Source: Dyella_B nitratireducens
GTDB lineage: Bacteria > Pseudomonadota > Gammaproteobacteria > Xanthomonadales > Rhodanobacteraceae
Assembly: GCF_049532905.1 (NCBI RefSeq)
Contig: NZ_CP064032.1
Span: 992,001-1,056,000, forward strand
Length of the DNA: 64,000 nucleotides
Direction: 5' to 3'
Shown here one piece after another: positions 36,920 through 45,991 of this stretch. The translations under genes and the position numbers were made by a program. The notes under the pieces were generated by a model. That model ran no database searches and was not told the DNA's origin. It worked only from the letters and a program-made list of their open reading frames with translations. Within the stretch, counting starts at the first letter, position 1, and every line of letters begins with the position of its first letter.

Positions 36920-36946
36920 CCCTCCCCTACGTGTAGTAGGGGAGGG
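36920..36946. terminator. GC-rich 11-bp hairpin after the oxygenase gene
   Basis: CCCTCCCCTAC/GTAGGGGAGGG with loop GTGTA, 35 bases after the stop. Perfect stem but no T-tract; it may be a repeat element as well as a transcription stop. Confidence 0.45.
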
Positions 36947-36993
36947 TTGGGGTGGGGTGAAGCAACCTCGCTAGAAAGTTTGTATCTACGCAT

Positions 36994-37029
36994 GGCCGTC
37001 ATTCCCGCTTGCGCGGAAATGACGGCCAT
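36994..37029. repeat. Short palindrome of the GTCATTCCCGC family
   Basis: CATGGCCGTCATTCCCGC and GCGGAAATGACGGCCATG are close inverted copies in the 254-base gap upstream of the VIT-type gene. Solo unit of the second repeat family. Confidence 0.6.
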
Positions 37030-37138
37030 GGAGCAAATCCACGAACACACATCGCAAAAGCCAATGCGTGTACGTCTCATTGCCCCGCCCCCTGCACACA
37101 ACCCGCTAAAGTCTCCCCGCTACCCGGGAGCCCACCGC

Positions 37139-37855
37139 ATGTCCGCCACCCATCGCCACCCTCATACGGAGCGCCATTTCGCCGCCTCCGACACCGTCCG
37201 CGATATCGTGCTCGGCATGGCCGATGGCCTCACCGTACCGTTCGCCTTGGCCGCCGGCCTTTCGGCAGCCAACGTCGCCAGCCGCGTCGTCGTCGTCGCA
37301 GGCGTTGCCGAAATTGCCGCCGGTGCCATCGCCATGGGCCTGGGCGGTTACCTCGCCGCACGCAGCGAAGCCGACCACTACCACTCCGAACGCCGCCGCG
37401 AACTCCATGAAGTGCGCCATCTACAGCGCGAAGAAGAACGCGAGATCGTCGAAATCTTCAAAGGCTACGGCCTCAATCGCGCCGCCTGCGACCCCATCCT
37501 CGAACACTTCCGCAACGATCACGAAGCCTGGGTCGATTTCATGATGCGCTTCGAACTCGGCCTGGAAACCCCTGAACCCGGCCGCGCCTTGCGCAGCGCA
37601 CTCACCATCGGTGGTGCTTACATCGTCGGCGGCCTTGTTCCACTGGTGCCGTACATGCTGATCGCGCAATTGAAGCCGGCGCTGCTGGTATCGATCGTGT
37701 GCACCGTTGTAGCGCTGGCGATATTCGGCGCCGCCAAGAGTCGCTTCACCGGTGTCAGCGGCTGGCGCAGCGCATTGCAGACAGTGTTGATCGGCGGCCT
37801 GGCCTCAGCCACCGCCTTCCTGCTCGCACACTGGATCGGTGGCGGCTCTCCATGA
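37139..37855 (+). CDS. VIT1/CCC1-family membrane protein (probable Fe2+/Mn2+ transporter)
   Basis: 238 residues from ATG 37139 (MSATHRHPHTERHF). The first helices GMADGLTVPFALAAGLSAAN and EIAAGAIAMGLGGYLAARSEADHY are the VIT/CCC1 signature, followed by a charged cytosolic stretch (RRELHEVRHLQREEEREIVEI) that in the family carries metal-binding glutamates, and then three hydrophobic helices. Plant and yeast relatives move ferrous iron or manganese out of the cytosol. Bacterial physiology is less clear. Palindromic repeats flank it on both sides. Confidence 0.85.
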   Translation: MSATHRHPHTERHFAASDTVRDIVLGMADGLTVPFALAAGLSAANVASRVVVVAGVAEIAAGAIAMGLGGYLAARSEADHYHSERRRELHEVRHLQREEEREIVEIFKGYGLNRAACDPILEHFRNDHEAWVDFMMRFELGLETPEPGRALRSALTIGGAYIVGGLVPLVPYMLIAQLKPALLVSIVCTVVALAIFGAAKSRFTGVSGWRSALQTVLIGGLASATAFLLAHWIGGGSP

Positions 37856-37869
37856 CACTTGCCGATCGC

Positions 37870-37940
37870 GTAGGTTGGGGTGCAAACCCCAACACCGCCA
37901 TCTCCCTAACGCAATGATGTTGGGGTTTGCACCCCAACCT
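37870..37940. repeat. Palindromic repeat, GTAGGTTGGGG family
   Basis: GTAGGTTGGGGTGCAAACCCC and GGGGTTTGCACCCCAACCT around ~28 bases, between convergent genes (VIT-type and SDR). Confidence 0.8.
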
Positions 37941-37963
37941 GCATCCTCCGTGCATTCAAGAAA

Positions 37964-38776
37964 TCACTCCGCATCCTGCGCCCGATACCGCTTCGACTGC
38001 TTCGCCGACATCCTCAACGCCATCCGATCCGGCATCAGCTTGAACAAGCTCTTCACCGTGCGATTGAACCGCCCGGTCACATGCACAGCATCGCCGCGCT
38101 CCACCGCATCAATCCCTTCCCGCACCACATCATCCGCGCGCTGCCACATAAAACCCGGCATCTTGCTCACCAACGCACGCGTACCCGTTACATCGTGAAA
38201 CTCCGAGTACGTAAACCCAGGGCACAACGCACACACATTCACGCCGATGCCCAAATTCTCCAACGCCAGCGACTGCGAAAACTTGATCATGTACGCCTTG
38301 CTCGCCGCATACAGCGTATGCCCCGCGCTCCCCGGCACATGCCCTGCCAGCGAAGCCACATTCACGATGCGCCCATAACCGCGCTCGCGCATGCCACTAA
38401 TCAAACGCCACGCCAATTCCGTCGGCGCCGTCACCAGCACGCGCAGAAAATCGGCATGCACTGGCCAATCGTTCTGATCGAAGCGTCCAGGCACACCATA
38501 GCCGGCGTTATTGACCAGCCAGTCCACCTGTAAACCGCGTTCGTCCAGCGCCGCGCAAAGTTGCTCGACACCGTGCGGATCAGCAAGGTCGTTAGTCAGC
38601 ACCGTCGCGTTCACACCATGTTGACCGCGTAGCTCATCCGCCAAGGCTTCCAGGCGATCGGTGCGGCGCGCCGTCAGCACCACATCATGTGCACGCGCAG
38701 CAAGCGCACGGGCGAAGGCGGAGCCAATGCCGGCCGATGCACCAGTAATCAAGCTGAGTGGACGAGCTTTCGTCAT
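37964..38776 (-). CDS. Short-chain dehydrogenase/reductase
   Basis: 270 residues, classical SDR. The NAD(P) site is LITGASAGIGSAFARALA, then LVNNAGYGVPG and the catalytic Ser/Tyr/Lys in VNVASLAGH...TLYAASKAYMIKFSQSLA. The substrate is unknown. The C-terminal tail MSAKQSKRYRAQDAE is charged. Transcribed alone, divergent from tpiA. Confidence 0.9.
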   Translation of the reverse strand: MTKARPLSLITGASAGIGSAFARALAARAHDVVLTARRTDRLEALADELRGQHGVNATVLTNDLADPHGVEQLCAALDERGLQVDWLVNNAGYGVPGRFDQNDWPVHADFLRVLVTAPTELAWRLISGMRERGYGRIVNVASLAGHVPGSAGHTLYAASKAYMIKFSQSLALENLGIGVNVCALCPGFTYSEFHDVTGTRALVSKMPGFMWQRADDVVREGIDAVERGDAVHVTGRFNRTVKSLFKLMPDRMALRMSAKQSKRYRAQDAE

Positions 38777-38887
38777 GACCTATTCCTTTGCTGGATCGAT
38801 ATAAATAAAAATGCATTCAGCACGCGCGTTGCCGTGCCCTGGGTCGCTAGCTAAGCTTGCCAGCTTTCATTTTTAACGGATGCGGAC

Positions 38888-39640
<753 letters not shown>

Positions 39641-39667
39641 GCGACACCGAACCCAACGCGAGACCCC

Positions 39668-40138
39668 ATGTTCGTCATCTTCAGCGTGTTCTACATCCTG
39701 ATCGCTGCAGCGATGATCGTGCTGATCCTTATGCAGCGCGGTGCTGGTGCCGAGGCAGGTTCCGGCTTTGGCGCCGGTGCATCGGCCACCGTGTTCGGTG
39801 CCCGTGGTTCGGCCAACTTCCTGTCGCGCTCCACCGCCGTGCTCGCCGCGCTGTTCTTCGCGCTCAGCATCGGCATGGGCATCTACTTGAAGGCCAACGG
39901 CGGCGCCATCCGCCAGCAGCAGGCCAATAACAACCTTGGCGTGATGGCAAGTCTTGGCAACCAGCCCGCCAAACCGCAAAATGCGCAGCCCGCGGCCCAG
40001 CCGAAGGTGGAAGTGCCGGCAGCAACCCCGGCCGGCAACGGCGAAGTCCCAGCGGCGCAGCCGGCCCCGGCCAAGGCACAGCAGGGCGAAGTCCCAGCTC
40101 CCACAGCCCCGGCAGCAGCAGCAACGAGCAAGCACTAA
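39668..40138 (+). CDS. secG: Preprotein translocase subunit SecG
   Basis: Small SecYEG channel subunit. Two membrane helices (FVIFSVFYILIAAAMIVLILMQ and STAVLAALFFALSIGMGIYL) flank the conserved cytosolic GAEAGSGFGAGASATVFGARGSANFLSR. At 156 residues it is longer than E. coli SecG (110) because of an Ala/Pro/Gln-rich C-terminal tail, common in xanthomonads. tRNA-Leu follows 15 bases downstream. Confidence 0.95.
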   Translation: MFVIFSVFYILIAAAMIVLILMQRGAGAEAGSGFGAGASATVFGARGSANFLSRSTAVLAALFFALSIGMGIYLKANGGAIRQQQANNNLGVMASLGNQPAKPQNAQPAAQPKVEVPAATPAGNGEVPAAQPAPAKAQQGEVPAPTAPAAAATSKH

Positions 40139-40153
40139 AATTAAGCGTTATTA

Positions 40154-40238
40154 GCCCAGGTGGCGGAATTGGTAGACGCACTACCTTGAGGTGGTAGCGA
40201 CGCAAGTCGTGGGGGTTCGAGTCCCCCCTTGGGCACCA
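40154..40238 (+). tRNA. tRNA-Leu (anticodon GAG)
   Basis: 85-base class II tRNA. Acceptor GCCCAGG pairs with CTTGGGC; D-loop AATTGGTAGACGC; anticodon stem CTACC/GGTAG with loop TTGAGGT, anticodon GAG reading CUC; long variable arm; T-arm GGGGGTTCGAGTCCCCC; CCA encoded at 40236-40238. Its 3' end is the likely attachment site of the integrated element that starts with the integrase at 40402. Confidence 0.95.
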
Positions 40239-40239
40239 A
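40221..40239. other. attL (3' end of tRNA-Leu) of an integrated element
   Basis: The tRNA 3' end GTCCCCCCTTGGGCACCAA is followed within 165 bases by a P4-type integrase reading away from the tRNA, the standard layout of a tRNA-targeted island. A degenerate copy is at 51452-51469. Confidence 0.65.
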
Positions 40240-40282
40240 CACTATGCTTCAGGATGTTTCTTATAGTCCCAGAAGCTCAATG

Positions 40283-40308
40283 AAACCCGCTACTTAGCGG
40301 GTTTTTTT
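40283..40308 (+). terminator. Rho-independent terminator after tRNA-Leu
   Basis: AAACCCGCT/AGCGGGTTT with loop ACTT and seven T. It lies between the tRNA and the integrase, and ends the secG/tRNA transcript. Confidence 0.85.
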
Positions 40309-40401
40309 GTTTCTTATAGGCTCAGGTGAATTCACGGAAGTGCAGCATTTTGTGTATGCTTTTGAGTATGTTTTTCAATTTCATACTCAAACCGGGGCCA
40401 C

Positions 40402-41700
40402 ATGCCTGAGCTTGCTCGACCACTCACCGTTACCCAGATTTCCAAAGCTAAGGGACAAAAGACTCCCTACAGACTGGCAGATGGGAACGGATTGTATTTG
40501 GAAGTCAGGCCAAGTGGCCGCAAATCTTGGCTGATCCGTTGCCGTCTTCCGAATGGCAAACAGAGTCCGGCAATCGTTATCGGACATTTTCCTGAAGACA
40601 TACCAGAAACTGGTTTGTCATTAGCTGATGCTCGCACCAAAGCAATTACGCTAATTCGAGCAGTCGAAGGGGGAGAAGCTGTCAAAGGGGTCAATGCCGC
40701 CAAACGGGATCGTCGTAGTGCACGAGTGTCTGAGATAGCGGCTGCAGCCCAGCAGGCTGCTGAAGCTGAGCGATTTAGCTTCCGGACTGTGGCGACAAGA
40801 TGGCTATCGGAAAAACGACCGACTTGGCAATCGGAGACTTATCGTAAAGCCCGACTTATCGTTGAGACATATCTAATTCCCAAACTTGGTGATGTAGATA
40901 TGCGCACCCTTGTGACAAAGGATGTTAAGCCAGTCCTTCTTGGGATGGCATCTAAAGTACCTGTGCTTGCTAGAAAAGCGAAACAGCACGTGGGTAGCAT
41001 CGTAGGTTATGCAATAGACGAGGGCATGCGTGCTGATGATGCGGTGCTGCGTCTAAACAATTTGTTGCCTAAGCATGAGGGCGGCCATCTTCCTGCTATC
41101 ACAGAAAACGAAAACGAACTCAAAGAGCTTCTGAAGGCGATCGAGCGTTACGACAATCGCGTGGTCCGCGCTGCACTAACACTAACGATGTTAACTAGCC
41201 TTAGACCGGGGATCATTGCTAGTGCGCGTTGGTCCGAAATGGATTTAGCGGCGGCGGAATGGCGTGTGCCGGGCATGGAATTGGACGGTCGTAACAGGAT
41301 GAAGACTGGGAAAGACTTCACTACTTCCCTGCCGAAACAGGCACTTCGCGCGCTCGAGGAAATGCGCCTGTTTACTGGTGGTACGGAATATGTGTTTCCA
41401 CCGCTGGCTAGGCAGAAGACACCACATTTGGGCCGTGACTCGCTAAGCAAGGCTTTGCGAGAAATGGGATTTCGTGGCAAGCACACGACACATGGCTTCC
41501 GGGCAACCTTACGTAGCATGGGCAGGGAACGCTTGAATTATGAGCTCGACATGTTGGAACAGCAGCTGGCTCATGCGCCCAAAGATCAGGTTCAAGCCGC
41601 TTATGCGCGGGTGAAGTTCAAAGAGCAGCGACGTCAAAAAATGCAGGAATGGGCAGATCACCTTGATCGCTTAAGGGACGAAGATCATTCTAAAGAATAG
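40402..41700 (+). CDS. Tyrosine-type site-specific integrase (P4-like)
   Basis: 432 residues. The N-terminal DUF4102-type arm-binding domain (YRLADGNGLYLEVRPSGRKSWLIR) is typical of island integrases. Catalytic residues: Arg in MLTSLRPGIIASARW (about 267), HGFRATLRSMG (about 364) and Tyr in AAYARVKFKEQRRQKMQEWADHLD (about 399; two blocks). It integrates and excises the 40.2-51.5 kb element at tRNA-Leu. Codon use is visibly less GC-rich than in secG upstream. Confidence 0.93.
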   Translation: MPELARPLTVTQISKAKGQKTPYRLADGNGLYLEVRPSGRKSWLIRCRLPNGKQSPAIVIGHFPEDIPETGLSLADARTKAITLIRAVEGGEAVKGVNAAKRDRRSARVSEIAAAAQQAAEAERFSFRTVATRWLSEKRPTWQSETYRKARLIVETYLIPKLGDVDMRTLVTKDVKPVLLGMASKVPVLARKAKQHVGSIVGYAIDEGMRADDAVLRLNNLLPKHEGGHLPAITENENELKELLKAIERYDNRVVRAALTLTMLTSLRPGIIASARWSEMDLAAAEWRVPGMELDGRNRMKTGKDFTTSLPKQALRALEEMRLFTGGTEYVFPPLARQKTPHLGRDSLSKALREMGFRGKHTTHGFRATLRSMGRERLNYELDMLEQQLAHAPKDQVQAAYARVKFKEQRRQKMQEWADHLDRLRDEDHSKE

Positions 41701-41843
41701 TGCTGGAGAGCTCTGAATTTTTAAAATAAATAAAACATGAATGACAATTATAATAATAACTTTAGTATCTTAAATTAACAAATGCTATTGCGTGAGTAAT
41801 AAGACAAGATGAAAATGGCCTCACATTTTAGGAGATCATCATC

Positions 41844-42101
41844 GTGTCAAAAATCGAAGAATCGAATTCAGTAAGTTTGCTGCGAATGGCTGACGTCGTT
41901 AAGAAGACTAGTCTTTCTCGTTCGACCGTCGGAAGACTAATGGCTAAAGGGCATTTTCCGAAGCCTATTAAGATTTCGGGAGTTATGACGCGCTGGTTAA
42001 GTTGCGACGTTGACTCTTGGATATTCGAACTTGCTGAAGTTTCCAGCAAGGAAGGCAAATGGAAGGGAGGGGTAGCGGTCGAAAAACAATCGATCACTTG
42101 A
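41844..42101 (+). CDS. AlpA-type DNA-binding protein (excisionase/regulator)
   Basis: 85 residues from GTG 41844 with AGGAG about 10 bases upstream. The helix-turn-helix LLRMADVVKKTSLSRSTVGR followed by GHFPKPIKISG-x-x-TRW and a W-specified exit (DVDSWI) is the AlpA/Phage_AlpA signature. It probably controls integrase expression or directs excision. Lies 143 bases after the integrase in very AT-rich DNA. Confidence 0.88.
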   Translation: MSKIEESNSVSLLRMADVVKKTSLSRSTVGRLMAKGHFPKPIKISGVMTRWLSCDVDSWIFELAEVSSKEGKWKGGVAVEKQSIT

Positions 42102-42321
42102 ATGGAATTGTGGCTGCCAAATTTGCCCAACTTCCACAGCTGCAATAGCACTTGGCTTTAGCGCTGCTAAATATAGATCGCAGAGGCAATGAGCCAGTGG
42201 TCCCACTGACGAAGAGTTGAGCGTCGAAAACACTATATTTCTTGACTGGCAGGGCTTATCGCTCTGGATCAGATTGGAGAAGTATTAAAAATATAAACAA
42301 TAAAAAAGTGAATTAAATTTT

Positions 42322-42933
42322 ATGAATAGAAATAAATTTATTATTAATCAAAATATTCCATACTATGACCATGATTATGAGGATATACGTCGATACCAAG
42401 ACTATGAACAGATAAATCCAAGAATAATTAAAATTCAGAAGCAGCTTATAAAGAATGATATAGCGTATTTTGGAACTCTATCTTTTCAATATGATATTGA
42501 ACCATGCGAGGCACGCAGAGTTGCATCTATTCACTGGAGAAAGGTTCAAAAATACGTATTAGGTAGAAATTGGATCAAGAAAGGTGTTCCGCCTTTGACG
42601 GGTTTACTAGTGATGGAAACCCACCCAATCTACAATAAGATGACTACGCAAAAGTTTAGTGGATGCCACTTTCATCATTTGATCTATAGCCATCCTAAGC
42701 TGCCGGACAATCAGTACATGGCCGCCGCTGAGCTCAATCAAGCATTTGCTCACGCGGCTCGTGGACTGACTCATAAGAACAAAAGATGGCAGCTCGTAAG
42801 CAGATACGGGACAAGAGTTCTTTCCGTAGAGAATATCGTGGGCATCTGTGGCTATGCAGCCAAGGAAGCATGGCATTTTCAATGGAAGTGGGAAGATCGC
42901 ATCAGCTATCTCTGTAAGGATGGCGTGGTTTGA
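42322..42933 (+). CDS. HUH-type rolling-circle replication protein (inovirus gp2-like)
   Basis: 203 residues, strongly AT-rich codon use at the 5' end. Motif 1 YFGTLSF (about residue 49), motif 2 GCHFHHLIYSH with the metal-binding H-F-H (116-118) and motif 3 ICGYAAKEAWHF with the catalytic Tyr178 and Lys181 are in the order of single-tyrosine HUH endonucleases. It would nick one strand at an origin, so the element probably can replicate after excision. Close relatives are annotated as inovirus Gp2 family. I found no evident double-strand origin nearby. Confidence 0.75.
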   Translation: MNRNKFIINQNIPYYDHDYEDIRRYQDYEQINPRIIKIQKQLIKNDIAYFGTLSFQYDIEPCEARRVASIHWRKVQKYVLGRNWIKKGVPPLTGLLVMETHPIYNKMTTQKFSGCHFHHLIYSHPKLPDNQYMAAAELNQAFAHAARGLTHKNKRWQLVSRYGTRVLSVENIVGICGYAAKEAWHFQWKWEDRISYLCKDGVV

Positions 42934-42980
42934 TGTCTAGGGCAATGCGTACCCTGTAAATTTTCGCGTGCTTAAAGCTA

Positions 42981-43005
42981 AGAGCCCTTGTGACTCAAGG
43001 GTTCT
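42981..43005 (+). terminator. Hairpin after the HUH gene
   Basis: AGAGCCCTTG/CAAGGGTTCT with loop TGACT, 48 bases after the stop. No T-tract; it could also be a replication-related structure. Confidence 0.4.
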
Positions 43006-43067
43006 CAGTTGCTCTTTGAAAATATATTTTTATAGATGTCGATCAGCTCGGGGATGCTGCCTGATCA

Positions 43068-43352
43068 TCACATTGACAATTTTTTTGGCACAGTCTTGTT
43101 TCTGTGCTCGCGATGTCGTTGTGCAACATAGTCCCTGAGCCAATCCTCTAGCTTGATATCGAGTGCCTCCAGCATCTCAATTAGTTCGACGACATCCAAC
43201 CTGCGCTCGCCTCGCTCAACCTTAGAGATGAAGGTCTGAGTTGTGTCCAATCTGCTCGCAAGTTCTGTTTGAGCCACCTTACCGGATTCCCGTGTGGCTT
43301 TAAGCATTGTCAATAGAAGCTGATAGTCGGGATGGTGAGTAGAGCCGGCCAT
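43068..43352 (-). CDS. XRE-family transcriptional regulator
   Basis: 94 residues. HTH_3 domain: LLTMLKATRESGKVAQTELASRLDTTQTFISKVERGERRLDVVELIEML, seen here as successive helices with TTQTFISKVERGER the recognition part, followed by a basic tail (REHRNKTVPKKLSM). Probably the element's repressor. Its promoter region carries paired TAGTCCA repeats. Confidence 0.88.
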   Translation of the reverse strand: MAGSTHHPDYQLLLTMLKATRESGKVAQTELASRLDTTQTFISKVERGERRLDVVELIEMLEALDIKLEDWLRDYVAQRHREHRNKTVPKKLSM

Positions 43353-43402
43353 CGTGCGTATCCGAGGTAAACCCGGATGGCATGCTGAAGTTGGTTTTGG
43401 TA

Positions 43403-43424
43403 TAGTCCAAAAATGACTAGTCCA
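43403..43424. promoter_or_regulatory. TAGTCCA direct repeats upstream of the XRE gene
   Basis: TAGTCCA at 43403-43409 and 43418-43424, 15 bases apart (about 1.5 helical turns), between the divergent XRE gene and the small membrane protein gene. They are plausible binding sites for the XRE protein. Confidence 0.4.
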
Positions 43425-43515
43425 TATTGAACTTATTTGGATGGGGTGCGTTACCGCGAATGCGGTCTAAATCTCGCCTCGATCCATTGACTACAAACAA
43501 ACAGGGGAGACGGAT

Positions 43516-43758
43516 ATGGATTCTCTTTTTGGTCGGCTGATGACGCTGTGGGCGTTGTACAGGCTAAGTGGGCCGGGCGTCATGGTGATTCTGCTGGCTG
43601 GTATCGGCTGGGTCGTAGAAGGATATTTGGGCTGGTTTGCCTTAGCCCTGTACATCGCACTTCTCATTGCACTCGCATTTGCCGTTATGCACGCGCTGAT
43701 CCATCTGATCAACAAAAATTCCAAATTTTTGGGCAACAAGCCACTTGATTCGGATTGA
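43516..43758 (+). CDS. Small two-helix membrane protein
   Basis: 80 residues with GGGGAGA 6 bases before ATG 43516. Two hydrophobic helices (GPGVMVILLAGIGWVVEGYLGW, read as one long segment, and FALALYIALLIALAFAVMHAL) and a short polar tail. No family recognised. The next gene starts 40 bases downstream, so the two are probably co-transcribed. Could be a holin-like, immunity or small effector protein; not determinable. Confidence 0.6.
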   Translation: MDSLFGRLMTLWALYRLSGPGVMVILLAGIGWVVEGYLGWFALALYIALLIALAFAVMHALIHLINKNSKFLGNKPLDSD

Positions 43759-43798
43759 AACCTACTCGCAATCCGAACATCAAACAGGGGATTTCGAA

Positions 43799-44746
43799 AT
43801 GCGTAAGCCGTTCAAAATTATGCTTGGCATCATTGTAGCGTTCGCATGCTTAGGCGGCGTCCTAAGTTTTACCCAAAGCAAACCAAGCGCTGATGATCCG
43901 GCCAGTTCACAAGCTGCGGCCAAATTAGATGCGCCAAGCGACCACGGGAACCAAACGAATGACGAGATCAAAAGGCAGGTAATAACGTGGGTAGCAGGAA
44001 GGACGAATTTCGATACAAACGATATCGTCAGCTACGACGCAACTGTAATACGCAAAGATGATACGAACAAAAAGAATAGCTATGAAGTCGATGGATCGTT
44101 TGAAGTGAAGACAGACAAACCTTCGAATGTGTACGAATCCGCAAATGCAATTGTTGGAGCAAATCGCTGTGCAGTTGGCGATCAGGCTTCATGCGGAAAT
44201 CAGTTTCATCATACCGTTTACTTCAAAACGCAGGCCGTTGTGTTCGAACACGTAGATGGAACCAATGGCTTAGATGTTGATGGCCAAACCAGCGTAGATA
44301 AATCGTTCGATGTACTTGCAGCGGAAGCGCAAAAGCGGAAAGCAGACCAGCAAGCGGAAACAGCTACGGGATACGTTGTGGTCACGCCAATCGCGTATAG
44401 CAAAGGCCAAGGTGAACCTCCGACCAACCTTTGCAACATTACTTTGCGAATCGATAACCAGACCAACAAAAACTTGGGCGGTGTCAGTGCAGGTGTAGCT
44501 TTAGTGGACGGTCAAAACATGCAAATAGGAGGTGGTGGCTCATTTAAGATTGATAGCTTACCGAGTTCGTCCCAGAAGATTGTCGAAGTGGACTATTTGG
44601 GCTGCCCCGATAAAGGCGGCGTTGCCAACTGGAAGTTGGATGGCTTGCAAGGATATGAAGGAGATGGCCTTCATGAGGTCGCACCCGCTATTTTCTCGAT
44701 TTCGTACCCGAACTGGAGTGCGGTCGTAAACACTTTGCGTGAGTGA
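43799..44746 (+). CDS. Membrane-anchored or exported protein of unknown function
   Basis: 315 residues from ATG 43799 (MRKPFKIMLGIIVAFACLGGVLSF), a signal anchor. The rest is extracytoplasmic: an Ala/Asp-rich linker, a region NRCAVGDQASCGNQFHHTVYF with two cysteines, and a C-terminal beta-rich domain (NLCNITLRIDNQTNKNLGGVSAGVALVDGQ; read as separate strands) with two further cysteines that may pair (LCNI and YLGCPD). No known domain was recognised. Follows the small membrane protein gene; convergent with the TIR gene. Confidence 0.6.
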   Translation: MRKPFKIMLGIIVAFACLGGVLSFTQSKPSADDPASSQAAAKLDAPSDHGNQTNDEIKRQVITWVAGRTNFDTNDIVSYDATVIRKDDTNKKNSYEVDGSFEVKTDKPSNVYESANAIVGANRCAVGDQASCGNQFHHTVYFKTQAVVFEHVDGTNGLDVDGQTSVDKSFDVLAAEAQKRKADQQAETATGYVVVTPIAYSKGQGEPPTNLCNITLRIDNQTNKNLGGVSAGVALVDGQNMQIGGGGSFKIDSLPSSSQKIVEVDYLGCPDKGGVANWKLDGLQGYEGDGLHEVAPAIFSISYPNWSAVVNTLRE

Positions 44747-44760
44747 ACGCTGAAAGGGTG

Positions 44761-44834
44761 GCTTGGTCCACAATCCGATATGGAAAGCAGGCATTTCCTA
44801 TGATGCAAGGAAAAACCTGCTTTCCGAAACCAAG
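44761..44834. other. Long hairpin between convergent genes
   Basis: Nested inverted repeats: CTTGGT/ACCAAG outside, GGAAAGCAGG/CCTGCTTTCC in the middle and TTTCCT/AGGAAA inside, a ~75-base foldback in the 246-base gap between 44747 and 44992. It may act as a bidirectional transcription stop, but it has no T-tract. The rest of the gap shows nothing gene-like. Confidence 0.5.
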
Positions 44835-44992
44835 TTTGGCTTTTTCGTCGACTACTTTTTAAAAGGTTCTCGCCAAATCTGTACAAGGCCACATTTGCCC
44901 GGGCGCGCGCACCACTTGGATAGCGAACCGAGCTAAGGGGATCGCCACTGACCCTCGAATCTCGTCGCTAACTTGGTTGATATCGGTGGGCA

Positions 44993-45961
44993 CTAAGTCC
45001 GGCTGCTGGGACTGGACTCAAGTGACTTTTCACCTTTACGGTCTTCGTCAGAAAATTCTTCGTGCAGCATGAATTCGATATCTCGAAACAGCGATGGCCG
45101 AATCATTTTATCGTCGACATCCAGTTCTTCTATAAATGGACTATGCCGCACAGCTTCGATCGCGCGAAGAAATCTATGGACTGCCTTACTGGCTGCGCTG
45201 CGATTGCCACCAGAGGCATGCCGGTAGGCATCAACCCCAATTTCGTATAACCACGGAATATCTTCACGAAAGATACTCGCGATCATCAAGATTGAGATTG
45301 GGTCACCTCTTTTTTCAGAGAACATATGGGAAAACTCGCGGAGCATCATGGGGTGCATCCGCTTGCGCCTTCTAAGTTGTCTTGGTTCGTCTGGACTCTC
45401 TCTTAAGCGAGACTCCATCGTCCGGACGGTTCCGACTAATTCTTCCAGCACTTCAGATTGCGTCCTCGTTTGTCTCACGGGATCACTAGGCTTGGGTATG
45501 TCGGATATCTTTTTATCTAAGTCTGGCCACAGGGCTTCGAAAAGCTGCTTGTACCGCTCATCCGTGGGATTGGCGGCACTTTGGTTGATGGATTGTATAG
45601 TTTCAAGCAGTCCATTCTTTTCACACTTCTTCGCTTGAAATTGAGCAAGAGGTCCGCTGATGTCGCGGAAGTCGAGATCGAGAAGAAGGGGTATGACGCG
45701 GCCACCTTCTAAAGATTTAGCCAACGCACCCGCTTCAAAAAGTACCCATGGAGAATTTAAATTTTCCCGGGTGACACAGAGAATTCCAAAGTTGCATGCT
45801 TCTAACTCTTTGGCGACCGCATCGGCCCATCTCTGCCCGGCTTCAATGTCTGCCTCGGAAAGCCAAGGATCAGCGTAATGTAGGACCAGTGGAAACCACT
45901 CTTTGAGTGCAAGCGCTAATGCCTTGCTTCTTTCACCACTCCAACTAATGAAGAGTTTCAT
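44993..45961 (-). CDS. TIR-domain protein (putative defence NADase)
   Basis: 322 residues. The N-terminal ~125 residues are a bacterial TIR domain: KLFISWSGERSKALALALKEWF (strand A and helix A), NFGILCVTRENLNSPWVLFEAGALAK with the putative catalytic Glu76, and GRVIPLLLDLDF. Such TIR domains cleave NAD+ or make cyclic-ADPR signals in anti-phage systems. The C-terminal half (MLREFSHMFSEKRGDPISIL; WLYEIGVDAYRHASGG) is helical and not recognised; it may sense or oligomerise. No Thoeris sensor gene adjoins it, so it may be a stand-alone system. Confidence 0.8.
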   Translation of the reverse strand: MKLFISWSGERSKALALALKEWFPLVLHYADPWLSEADIEAGQRWADAVAKELEACNFGILCVTRENLNSPWVLFEAGALAKSLEGGRVIPLLLDLDFRDISGPLAQFQAKKCEKNGLLETIQSINQSAANPTDERYKQLFEALWPDLDKKISDIPKPSDPVRQTRTQSEVLEELVGTVRTMESRLRESPDEPRQLRRRKRMHPMMLREFSHMFSEKRGDPISILMIASIFREDIPWLYEIGVDAYRHASGGNRSAASKAVHRFLRAIEAVRHSPFIEELDVDDKMIRPSLFRDIEFMLHEEFSDEDRKGEKSLESSPSSRT

Positions 45962-45991
45962 ACGTCCCCTGTGGTCGTGATCGAGACATTG

